Positions 24,337 through 34,518 of a stretch of DNA of 64,000 nucleotides are shown piece after piece. The stretch is from the NCBI GenBank assembly GCA_033239125.1, contig BSWB01000005.1, forward strand, positions 16,421,447-16,485,446, in the 5' to 3' direction. Position numbers and translations under genes: made by a program. Within the stretch, counting starts at the first letter, position 1. Each line of letters starts with the position of its first letter. The notes beneath the pieces are model-generated. The model saw only the letters and a list, made by a program, of their open reading frames with translations. It was not told the DNA's origin and made no database searches. Source of the stretch: Fagopyrum homotropicum. Lineage: Eukaryota > Streptophyta > Magnoliopsida > Caryophyllales > Polygonaceae.

Positions 24337-24392
<56 letters not shown>

Positions 24393-25860
24393 CTATATAC
24401 ATGACGATTCCGCAACTCCCGTTCGTATGAGTAGATTATATATATATAGATCCATATGTATAACTTTACTTCGCTTAGGTATACTTTTATTTTTATATAA
24501 TATATATTTACGTATATTTATATATACCCGGCATACACAACTCATATATACACTATACTAACTGATACATATTTTTTTTTTATAACTTCCCGTTTCTACT
24601 TCTTATCATACATGTATATATGGTACTATATTCATACAATTTCCATATGTATATATATATATACATCTCGCAGTGTACTTATAACTCATACCATTCCAAT
24701 ACTCAGTGGACACTACCGGATGATGCACGTCGCTGAACTCATTACAATCAGGCAAACCATTCCCATGTGTTTATGTATATACTTCACAGTGTACTAGCAA
24801 CTCATCAAAACAAGGACTCACCTAATCACCGACGCTGGTCCAGGAGGGTGCAACGAGGTGCGGCGTCGGCACAAGGTACGGAACAGTAGAAGGCGGCGGC
24901 TCACAGTGGTAGCGATGCCCTGGTCGTCGGGAGCGGCAGTGCTACAGACCGAAGGGGGCGGCGGTTAGCATTCTCGATCGAGACCAAAGGCGAGGAGAAG
25001 GAGGAGCAACCACTTACCGGATTCCGGTGCTGCGAGGCGGCTCACTGGCGTTCCGGCGGCACCCTCCCTGGTGTCGATTTGCTACTGCTGCGTAAGTCGG
25101 CAAGCTGTGTGAGTTCCGATCAACGGAGGCGGAAGAGGAAGTAACAGCGAGGGAGGAGAGTATCGCTTACCGGAGCCGACGGAAGGCGCTGGCTCGGGCG
25201 GTCGCACGGCGGTCCACGACGAGGGGAAAACGGCGGCGTCCTCGGTACTACAGCGGTCGACGGTATATAAGAGTCGGGACAGCAAGGGAGTGCGGAGAAG
25301 AACGGAAAGAGGAGAAGGAGGCGGTAGACTTACCAGAGCCGACGGAAGGTGGCGCAGGACCCGGCGGTGGTGTCTCCGATCGAAGGCGGTAGCGGTTCGG
25401 TGGCGGCGGCGATTGCAGGAGTCCGGCGTGATGTGTGTTGTGCAGAAGGTTTGCGAGAGGGATAGCTAAGCGGCACAGTAGATTAGAATGTAATTAGGGT
25501 TAATAGTGTGATTAGGTTAGGTTAAGTTATTGGGCTTAGGGTAATGGGCCGACTGTTTGGCCCAATCTGGAATTGTTGAGCGGTTAGCTCATGAAATAAT
25601 TGCGGAATTCATAACTTGTAAATTGTGTGCGGGAATTTGTATAATGCGGAATTAAATTCTGTATTTATAAATTATAATTATTTTTATTTTAAAAACGTAA
25701 ATTATTTCCGGTCTTTTAATTCATCATTTTATGTGATACTAGGTCACATAAAATGATAGAACTAAACTCGTATTATTTTTCTTATTTATTTATTTACGAT
25801 TGTCTCATCGGACTTTGGTTAATTTCCATTTACCGGAACTTAAAATTTTCGGTTATTACA
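22865..25860 (-). repeat. 5' LTR of Gy-B (2996 bp, MITE inside)
   Basis: Same layout as the 3' LTR, with the intron-like module at 23179-23633. It is longer because a MITE sits in its (TA)n tract. By eye the rest differs from the other LTR only at scattered positions, implying a fairly recent Gy-B insertion. Confidence 0.93.
24054..24340. mobile_element. MITE in a (TA)n tract, ~50-bp inverted ends
   Basis: About 287 bp. The left end GGGTGTGGTTCCCATGAGAA and the reverse complement of the right end (AGAGTATAGATCCTATGAGA) pair through most of ~50 bp, including ACACCCC(C)TAACGTGA and ATGAGAACAA. Inside is AT-rich text with repeated AATAACTACGAATAAT. It codes for nothing. It resembles rice Micron elements in choosing (TA)n; superfamily not assigned. 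Confidence 0.82.
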
Positions 25861-25865
25861 CCTTG

Positions 25866-26431
25866 TATGACTTCCTGTTCCTTCTGCCTGAGTTGACTCG
25901 GGGATTCCTTTCCCATCGGACGGTACTTGTGGTGAAAATTGTCTCCACATCTGTACTTCTTTGCCCACTCGTTTTTCGGGTGATTTATATGGTCACAAGG
26001 ACGCCCACCAGAGTATATTACTCAATCCTAGGTCTGAATCCATTGTCTTGTGTTGAAAATTCTTCAAGTCCGCTACGGATTTATCATGAGGCGATAATCG
26101 CTTCATGATATCACAACTAAAAGATCTAAAATATCCTTTAGGATACTAACATGCTAAACATATACATATGTAAAATCATACATTAAAACATATAACTATA
26201 AGTGTATTATGTATATACTAACTCACCTAACATTCCAAGTTACAGAGATCCAAGGTGAACGATGGTGGTCCAACGTACTACTAACCCAACAACCCGACTA
26301 TGCACTTGTGTAAAAACAGAAATCCGTTTTGAAAATCTTAGACCCCTTTCGTGTTCTAGTTATTTTATACATTCGGTCTTTCAGAAGATTTCAAGTGCCA
26401 TTGTTGCCAACCCAGAGCTTTGATACCATGT
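25866..26431 (-). pseudogene. Gy-A internal region, primer-site side
   Basis: The part of Gy-A beyond Gy-B. It ends at the primer binding site (26417-26428, minus strand TGGTATCAAAGC, one mismatch to the usual TGGTATCAGAGC). No gag frame can be followed. Together the two internal parts of Gy-A total about 4.3 kb, shorter than Gy-B's 5.36 kb. Confidence 0.78.
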
Positions 26432-28205
26432 TGTAACACCCCAAATTCTTGGAACTCGGGGAGCTACTGGTTAGGACCTCACAATGGGTCCCGACCTTGG
26501 TTTAACAACAACTTTACTAGGATCTTATAACAAGGCACAAATGTAATTAAAAACAATTTCCAAAACATAATATTTTTAATGGTATGAAAGTACACATGTG
26601 ACAGCCTTACAAACATATGTAAAGATACATAACATGCATGACGTATGGAAAACTCCCCCGTCCCCATCTAATGAGTACGTGGACCCGGCTGACCATCCGT
26701 TCCGGATCTCTCTGCAACTGTCTATCTCTACAGATCTACAACACGGATAAACCGTTAGCTAACAATCCAAATATAAGAAGAATAACAATAACACAAACAC
26801 ACGCAGAAAAATTATAAACAAACATCATGCTGGCACTCAACCGTTTATTATCTATTATTTAAGTGATTCACATTATTCAATTTAAGTTGTGGCACGAGAG
26901 CTATTAACAGCTCTCGCCTCCGTTCCTTATCCAACTGGGTGTAGGTCTAGCTGACCTCCGCCGGTAGCATCACTACAAACCGAGAATGGACTAGTCCCTA
27001 AAGAAACCCCCAACGCTCGCAAGCTTACTGAGCAGAATGCCACCGCCCGTTACTCTTAGGCCAAGTATAGGTCGGTAAATATTTATCACAACCTATAACT
27101 CTAACATCTCAATCACACACCACTATCATCATTCATGCTCATATTTAGAAGTCAGCTAAGTAAGCCCAAAGGACTTACCTGGTATAAAGCTCGACTCTCT
27201 GTAAACCAAACTCGCTCTGTAAACTGTAGCAACTCAGTTGCCTGTCAAAGGATATAAGTGCATTAGCACACTCCCACGTAATTAGAAGTCTAAGACTTCT
27301 AAGATAGAGATCGTAATAGTACATAACCAATTACAGTACTAATTTATGGTAAAATGACTATTTTACCCTTGGTCCCGAAACTCCCAGAATTTCCAAAACT
27401 CAAGTCTAAACTTCTATTTGAGACTATAAAGTCATATTCTAAGTCCTAAAGTTTAGTTTGGTTACAAACTGTCACTTTTCTTATTTCCTATTTTCCGAAA
27501 GATCGTAAAGGTCCAACTTCGGTTTCAAATATAAAATTCGTAAAAGCTTATAAAAATTCCGAAACAATTCTCTAGATCATCTATGATGTTCCCTCTTCCT
27601 TTAGGAGCAAGAATTTCTCAAAACTGTTCATCCATCATTTTTATAAAAATTTCCAAAGTTGGTTACAACACTTGAAGTTTCCTATACTTAGCAAAAATCT
27701 GAGTACACTTTGAAAAATCATAACTCCTAAACCACTCAATGAGTCACCTACAGTGTGGTCACTGATGCGCCTGGCTGGAAGTTCGAAGAGGGAGAGGAAA
27801 CTCGTCGCGTTCCCTAGGCGGTTGCTGCAAAGGTCGACGGAATAGAAGAGGTCGTCGGCTGCAGAGAGAGAGGTCCGAGGCTGGTGACTTTGACTGCTGC
27901 AACCGGAGATCCGACGCAAGCTTCTTCGACAGCCACTGGAGAAGGTTAGACGCCGGCGTCTTCGAAGGTTGCAGAAGAAGATTGAGGCGGGAGGGCTGGA
28001 TTTCTGTAAGGGGAGAAGCCATATCGTCGCCGGAGGTGCGAGGCAGCGAGGAGATGAGACTGAGAAGGCCAGCGGCTGGTCTACTGCGTAGGCGAAGGAG
28101 GAAGGTCCGGTGCCCAGTCCGCAGTGAAAACGGAAGAGGAAGGTCGTAGCGGCCGGCGTCAATCTGGCGTGTAGAGGATGGGGTGTAGGAGTTAGAGGCG
28201 GTTAG
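26432..28205 (-). repeat. 5' LTR of Gy-A, piece 1
   Basis: Matches the left LTR from its TGTAACACCCC end, includes the intron-like module (26712-27178), then jumps over about 960 bp: left-LTR positions 9264 and 10224 are joined at a shared CTCA. It stops at GTTAG, the Gy-C target site. Confidence 0.9.
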
Positions 28206-30906
28206 TGTAACACCTCGTTCTTTTGGATGCGTTCCGGTTTCTTTTTCGCCCTACTTTCGATTTGTTCGTAGCACGAGATTCTTTTTGTTATTATTTATAA
28301 ATATATCTTCCCGGGTATTTTATTGTTTTGGTGTACGTATACGTATTTTCTGTATTTTTATTGTTTAGTCGGAAAAGTCGGAAATTCCCGATTCGGGGAT
28401 CCGAAATATTTAATCGAGTTAGTTATTTTAAATCACTCCTCTTTGCTTATTTCCTTTTTTCCTTTTCTCCTATTTCCTTCTTTTCTTTCTATCTTCTTTT
28501 TTCTTCTTTATTCCTGCGTTGCGTGATACGCTCAGCAGAGGAGCAGACCGACTTCTGGATCTCCCCTCTCTTGACGTTGCTTCTCCTCACGCTTCTGCAA
28601 GGTCCGACTCCTCGATTCTGCGCCGTAGGTGACTCCTCGTTCTCCTCTCGTTTCGGCAGCTCCTGGACAACCACTGCACAAGGACCTCTTCCTTTTGTCT
28701 ACCCTATCTCCCTCTTACTCACCCTTCACGCAGCCTTCTCCCATCTACCTTTCCCCCTCTCTATTGCAGCCCTAGGAAGCGACTGAGAAGCCGCACCGCG
28801 CCGGAGGAGACGCTGAGCCACCAGGACCATCGGAACAAAGGGCAGACGCGTCCACACCGCCGTCTCGAGCCAATCGGAGCATCAGAAGGCCGGAGAACGC
28901 CGCCACTGTGTGTCCCCTGCTCCTGTTTTCTTCTGGCGCGAGGTGGGGAGCGCTCTACTGTCGAAATCCACCGGAGGACCGCCTGCACCGCCGCCAGGAA
29001 AGAATCCTTTCATCTTCCTCCGCTTGTTGAGCCGCCAGGGCCCTACTCCCATCCTGCGCCGCCGGCGTTTCTTTCTTCTTCCCCTCTACAAACCTGCGTG
29101 TATCAAAGGTTGAAGAAAGGTTATTTTACAGTTTTATAATTTTGGCCCCTTTATTTTAGTATAATTACAAGTGTGACCCAACTGCTTTGTAATTGCAGTT
29201 TTTACCCATATTTTTGAAATGAAGCAATTATGCCCTGCTGAGATATATATTTGCAAATTTGGCCCCTATGTTTTGGAAATGTGCAGATTTACCCTTGTGA
29301 ATAAATTACAGATTTGGCCCAAAGTTATTTTTGCGAATTGGCCTAAGTTTCTTGAGTTCCATATTTAAGGCCCGGAGATTTAATTGCGGATTTTAACCTA
29401 TATTTATATAATTGTATAAATCCCCGGAATTGTTTTTACGAGTTTTAATCTTGGTTTTGAAAGCGAGTTTTCCTTAGATTTATATACGTTAAATCTTCCG
29501 TTCAAATTAGCATACAAGCTAAATTTCCTTATCTTTGGGTTAGGTCCGGAAGCGGCCATTATAGACCAACGAATCCAATCTCGACATCCATAGATCATCT
29601 TCAACCTCGGATCATGTGTGAGTACCTTCTTCCTCGATCTAGTTATGTTTAGTGGTAGAATCATGTTAGGTTGGATCTAGCATAACTTAGGGCAAATGCC
29701 AAGTAGTGGCTTGGAACCTTTAGGTGAGTGTTTGAGGTTTGATGTTCTATGTCATGTGGAGTGTTGATCTTGAGTTGTTATAAAGTTGTGAGCCTAGTGG
29801 TTTATGATGTGAAACTTGAGGTGGTATTTATAGGTCGGTTCAAATTGCGGAGTTTCGGATGAGAGTATCCTAGTACATGGGGCTATAGTTGTGATCTTGT
29901 GAGTTTATGAGGGCTAGGAGAGTATCCTAGTTTATGGAAGTGTATGAGCTTGTAAGAGTATATAGTACTAGAAGTCTAAGGACTTCTAACTTGCGTGAGT
30001 GGTTGTTGATCATCGTGCCTTGTCTTGAACAGACTTCAGTTATATTCTTTCGGAGAGTGTTATCGGTTTCGGTTAGCTTTGAGACGAGGTAAGTCCTCGG
30101 ACTTACTTAGCCGCTTTTATGCCTTATTTGGATATATATGGTGGTGTGTGTTTACCGCTTTTAAGCATGAAAATGGATTAGGATTTACTTGACCTTATTT
30201 ATTGGCCCATCGTTACTACTATTATTATTATTATTATTATCGGGCGGTGACATCACCGCTCAGTTTCCCGAGGGAGACTGGGGGGGATCTCTACGACCAG
30301 GCCATACACGGTATACGGGCGGGCTTCTTCATCACTCCCTCAGGGTATACGGGTTGGGCGCCGCCACACTCCTGTTGGTTACACGGGGACAGAGGCGAGA
30401 GTTATAAGACTCTCGTGTCACACTTGAACGAATGAATTAGATATGGAATAACATAAAAAGATAATAAGTAACGGATGTGTATGTTTATAATCATGTTGTG
30501 TGTTTGTGTTCCTATGTGTGTTTGTGCCATATTATTCTTATAATGCCTAGAATGTGAGCTAACGGTTTTATACCGATTGTTGTAGTTGATGTGCAGGATA
30601 GGATATGGCCGAGTGATCCGGAGGAGTGGGCAGCCGGGGTTCCGTACATCTTAGGTTGTTTTGGGTTTTGGAGTCTTTGTGTTGTTGTTATTGTATATTA
30701 TGTTGATGTTGTTGTAAGGACGGCTGAAGTCTTTTCTTTCTTTTATTTTCGGGTTTCATAACATTGCATAAAAATGTATTTCAGTTTTGGCCTTTATTTG
30801 TGCCTTGTTGCAAGATCCGGTGAAATTGTTGTCAGGCTACGGGTCGGGACCCATTGTGAGGTCTCGCCCGTAGCATCCCGATATCCCACGGATTTGGGGT
30901 GTTACA
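28206..30906 (+). repeat. 5' LTR of Gy-C (2701 bp)
   Basis: Starts TGTAACACCTCG and ends GGGTGTTACA. GC-rich block 28520-29100; eleven CCC-type motifs 24-31 nt apart at 29146-29422; TATA-like TTTATATAATT near 29402; intron-like module 30089-30596; (ATT)n near 30217-30240; U5 palindrome GGGTCGGGACCC near 30841. Overlapping ORFs, including poly-Tyr and poly-Leu ones from (ATT)n, are incidental. Confidence 0.93.
30089..30596 (+). promoter_or_regulatory. Intron-like module, Gy-C 5' LTR
   Basis: Donor GACGAG|GTAAGTCC, branch-like GCTAACGG (CTAAC 30559-30563), acceptor GTGCAG|GATAGG. Donor stem GTAAGTC-CTCG-GACTTAC. Second hairpin CGAGAGT-TATAAG-ACTCTCG (30396-30415). The same module in the 3' LTR is 36396-36898. 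Confidence 0.5.
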
Positions 30907-33900
30907 AAAGTGGTATCAGAGCCCTAGGTTGACAACAATGGCACTCGCAATCTTCTAAAGGCCGAATAAAAATGAAAAGAACCCTCAAGGGTTCTGAGTT
31001 TTAAAGAAATGAATTTCGTTTTCAAATCATGTGCATGAGTCAGTTGGGGTAGTATGTACGGGACCACCACTTCCTCCGCGGATCTCGACGACGTAGTTAT
31101 TGATTATTATGTATATATATATATATATAATTATATATGTGTGTATATATGTAGATATGTATATGTGGACTTAGGATGTTTTGGACTGTACTTGTATGTT
31201 GAATTGTAAATTGTTTATGGACATATTATGTTTATAGTAATAGCATGACGTTTATATCTTTATATATGTATATATAAACATATGGTCTGTTAATATCATA
31301 TTAGTGATAGAGGACCTTATAGCTATGATGATAGAAAGCTATCATCGCCCCATGGACAATGCCTTTTTGGCTTAGGATAGCATACATACGAAGAAGAATA
31401 TGCTCAAGTATCGAGTTGAGCGTCACGTTATGGCGAACATCCTGGCGAATCATTGGACTCCTTTAGAGGACGTTAAAGCAATCCTATGAAGACTAAACAG
31501 GACATTAACGGCAAGGACAAACAAATAAAAGGGGAACCTCGTGTCGACTTAAGCGAAGCCAAGATGGAGACTATACCAATATAAAAGCGACATGAAGACA
31601 TGAGATTGATATCAAGGAAACAATGAAGGAGCATCAACGAGGCAACTAGAGACAACGAACTTAAAGTTTTTCCAAGTACAGTCCAATGATCTGAAGGTGC
31701 AAATCAAGTAAGGAAGACTACATTCTCGCTCGATAATAAAAAGTGACATTTTTTTTAGTAAGACGAGTTTCCAAATGACGCTCCTAAGTATGGGAGTCAA
31801 GATGAAAAGAGTGGTCTAAGAATTTAGAAAGATTGACGAGAACCGGAAGTTAAGCCTATAAAGGTATGACGTAGGAGACGAGAAAGTTGGGTTGGTATGG
31901 GTATTTTACAGCAGCGGAAGGAAGAGAGGAGCGTAGAAAGAGCTAACGGAGTTGAAGCAAAGTAAAATGAGCTAGTGAAGTTAAGACAAAGTACCCCGAG
32001 AGGGTATCCTTTCAGAAGTATGGTAGTAAGAATAGTGAGTCGTTAACTTTAGAGAAGGTCAGATACAAGTTAATCGGTGACAACTAAGAACGCACAAGTG
32101 CGGGTCGTCTATTGATGTGTGTAGATGGGAAGAGTAAACCAGACTATGGGAACATATAGGATCGGGAACAAGAGCTTGAAGTATTCGCGGTGGATCAATG
32201 CCAATAGTAAGGAAGTACATCAATGGACGTGCGTTTGTCTTAAATCGAATAATGTTGAACGAGTGCAAGCAAGTAGTTATAACAAGACCTCCGAGGAGGA
32301 GATTTTAACGATCTTACGCGACCTTCTTAGGTCGTGGGATTGGCATATAGGGGAACACCACGAGTTACAACTTCTAAGGTTTGATCATGGTAAGGAGAAC
32401 TAGTGTATCAACCGTAAGATGAGACTTCCATTGTAGTTGTACATAAAATACCGCGAAATACATAAGGTGACCAACAATAGTAAGGGAAGACTGAAGTTTT
32501 GAAGTTTTAGGTCGATGTGAGATGTACAAGAAATACATGAAAGATTGAGATTAGAACCTCTACGGTCGATTGGACGTTACATAAGAAAAGGGAGTAAGTT
32601 CTACACCTACTCGAAGGAATGAGGCAAGCTTTGGTAGAATACGAAGAAGGTAATACTAATATATTATAAGGCGTGATTAAGTCCTGCAGTTAGGACCTTC
32701 ATGACTTCACATAAGTGTGAAACCTTAAAAAGATTATTAGAACAAGTCTCCCGAGTTCCGAAGATGAAGGTTCCTTGAAAGAGAACAAACACGTTCATAA
32801 CTGAAGATGGAACAATACACGAGTCTTAAAGACGTCACCTCAATAGATCGAGGTAGATGAATTGTGTCATGACCACTTGTAAAGTGATAAGACAAGATTG
32901 TGTCGGTTATTACAATATGAGATGGGGAGAGAAAAGATGGAACCTAAGATATCACGGATTCCAGTACGTTAGAATATGGATTTTTCCACTAAGGTCAAGC
33001 TTGATTTAATTCCGATGTCTAAGGCATCGTATGCAATAACACTTGTGCAGAGACATGAATGGTGGAAGCAAGTGAAGGAGCAATTGCAAGAACTTAGTGA
33101 TAAGATCTCATAAGAATTAGTGAAATGCATAGAGAACACCAGACGTTATCTTAAACTCTTGATTTGAAGTTATTATAGAGGACACCAGTCTGCGAAGAGA
33201 GAGACGACTATCTCCGTTTGTACATTGATTACAGTGAGCCGAGCAAGATAACCATGAAGAACCAAGTATACCTCACCACGGATAGGGGATCTACTCGACC
33301 GGTTGCAAGGGTCAGTAGTATCTTCTTAGATCGATTTAAGATTTGATTCTCACCAATTGAGAAGTCGAGACTGGGATATTGCAAACACGGCTTTCCGGGC
33401 AAACCATGGTTACTAAGAGTGGTAGTGATTCCATATGGGCTTACTAATGCCCCGAATAAGACATTAGTTTCTACCCTTGAAGAAAAGAGAAGTTGTATGA
33501 CTAGTTGTCTCGTGATGACAACCCCCGAAGGATGTGAAAGAAGTTACAAGTTTTCTTGGATGTGTTGATCATTAACGGATTTGTGGAGAGATTCTTCAGG
33601 TAACACCATCTATGGCTAACCTACTCCGGATGACGATGAAGTATTGAGTGGGACTAAAATGGACAATGGGGTTACTGAGAGTTAAGAGGAGATTCATTGG
33701 TGCAACTGTTTTGAATTGCCTGGAGGTATGATTGGTTTGAAGTGTACAAGTGATTCTTCAAGACATGGTCTTGATTGAGTATTGAGGAATGATGTAAAAG
33801 TTATAGCATACATGACTCGTTAGTAGAACCAGTGTGAATCAAAGTATTTCCTTCATTATTTGGAACTCGCGGCAAGAAATGAGAAAACGTAACATGAAAA

Positions 33901-34518
33901 GTTTGGTTTGACAAGAACCAAAGCCAACGACGTAAATTGAAAATCCGATCTTCTTTGTTAGAGACAATAAAAGAGACACATAATGGATATAGTGTATTGA
34001 GGAAGACCCGAGGAGAAAGTTAAGATTTCGATATATCGGACCTTTTTGAAATCTTAGTGCGAGTTGGGAAATTGGTTTACCGGTTGGCGTGACCGCCGAG
34101 AGTAGAGGGTGCTCAACCAGGGTTCACATGTATCAGTCGAGGGAGTGCATACATGACTCGAAACGGATGGTCCGTCGTGATGATCTAGTGGCAGACGAGG
34201 AACCGATGAGGCTAACTGGAAGACGTAGGATAGTATCATTAGTCAAGTTTTATGCGGATTTAGCGACATCTATAGGACCGTCGAGCTAATCCCGAGATCT
34301 TTCCTTGATCGTGCTTATTTCATTTGTGACGTTATATGTTATGTGTGTTCCATATGTGTATATCTTGCGAGTCTTGATGTGTTTATGCGAGTAGACTTTG
34401 GATAAGAAGGCCATAGTTACCATGTTATAGTGTTCCGAGAGGTTATCGAGCCGGGTTTGTTTGAGAGTTCAGTGTTTAGAAAGTTTCGGGACGAAACTTT
34501 TTTTTTAGGAGGACCTAT
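30907..34518 (+). pseudogene. Gy-C internal region, decayed gag-pol
   Basis: Primer site TGGTATCAGAGC at 30911-30922. A gag-side region (31300-31600) has no open frame. From 32350 onward it follows Gy-1: RT-start relic near 32990-33120; RT relic near 33180-33480 (a YIDY-type block TACATTGATTAC, then GACCGGTTGCAAGGG and CACCAATTGAGAAGTCGAGA); chromodomain-tail relic near 34200 (GATGAGGCTAACTGGAAGAC). It ends in the palindrome 34481-34499 and the purine tract AGGAGGACC. No protein is expected. Confidence 0.85.
34481..34518 (+). promoter_or_regulatory. 3' palindrome and polypurine tract of Gy-C
   Basis: AAGTTTCG-GGA-CGAAACTT (34481-34499), a T run and AGGAGGACC directly before the 3' LTR. Confidence 0.78.

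Larger units (their letters stand above)
14793..25860 (-). mobile_element. Gy-B: nearly complete chromodomain gypsy element
   Basis: 11,068 bp on the minus strand with TSD CCTTG at 14788-14792 and 25861-25865. 3' LTR 14793-17504, internal 17505-22864, 5' LTR 22865-25860. The two LTRs match closely except for a 287-bp MITE and (TA)n length changes. The internal region keeps a full gag-pol order with an integrase followed by a chromodomain-like tail, which is the Tekay/Del arrangement. It is broken by one frameshift and three stops, so it is not autonomous now. Confidence 0.95.

Noticed and set aside
28328..28786. 152-codon ORF in the Gy-C LTR (again at 34641-35099) and similar ORFs in other LTR GC-rich blocks
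   Set aside because: They lie in LTR U3 regions, lack domains, overlap ORFs in other frames and are not preserved between families.
30202..30435. ORFs with poly-Tyr or poly-Leu starts near (ATT)n
   Set aside because: The runs are the translation of a trinucleotide microsatellite; the remainder is LTR sequence.
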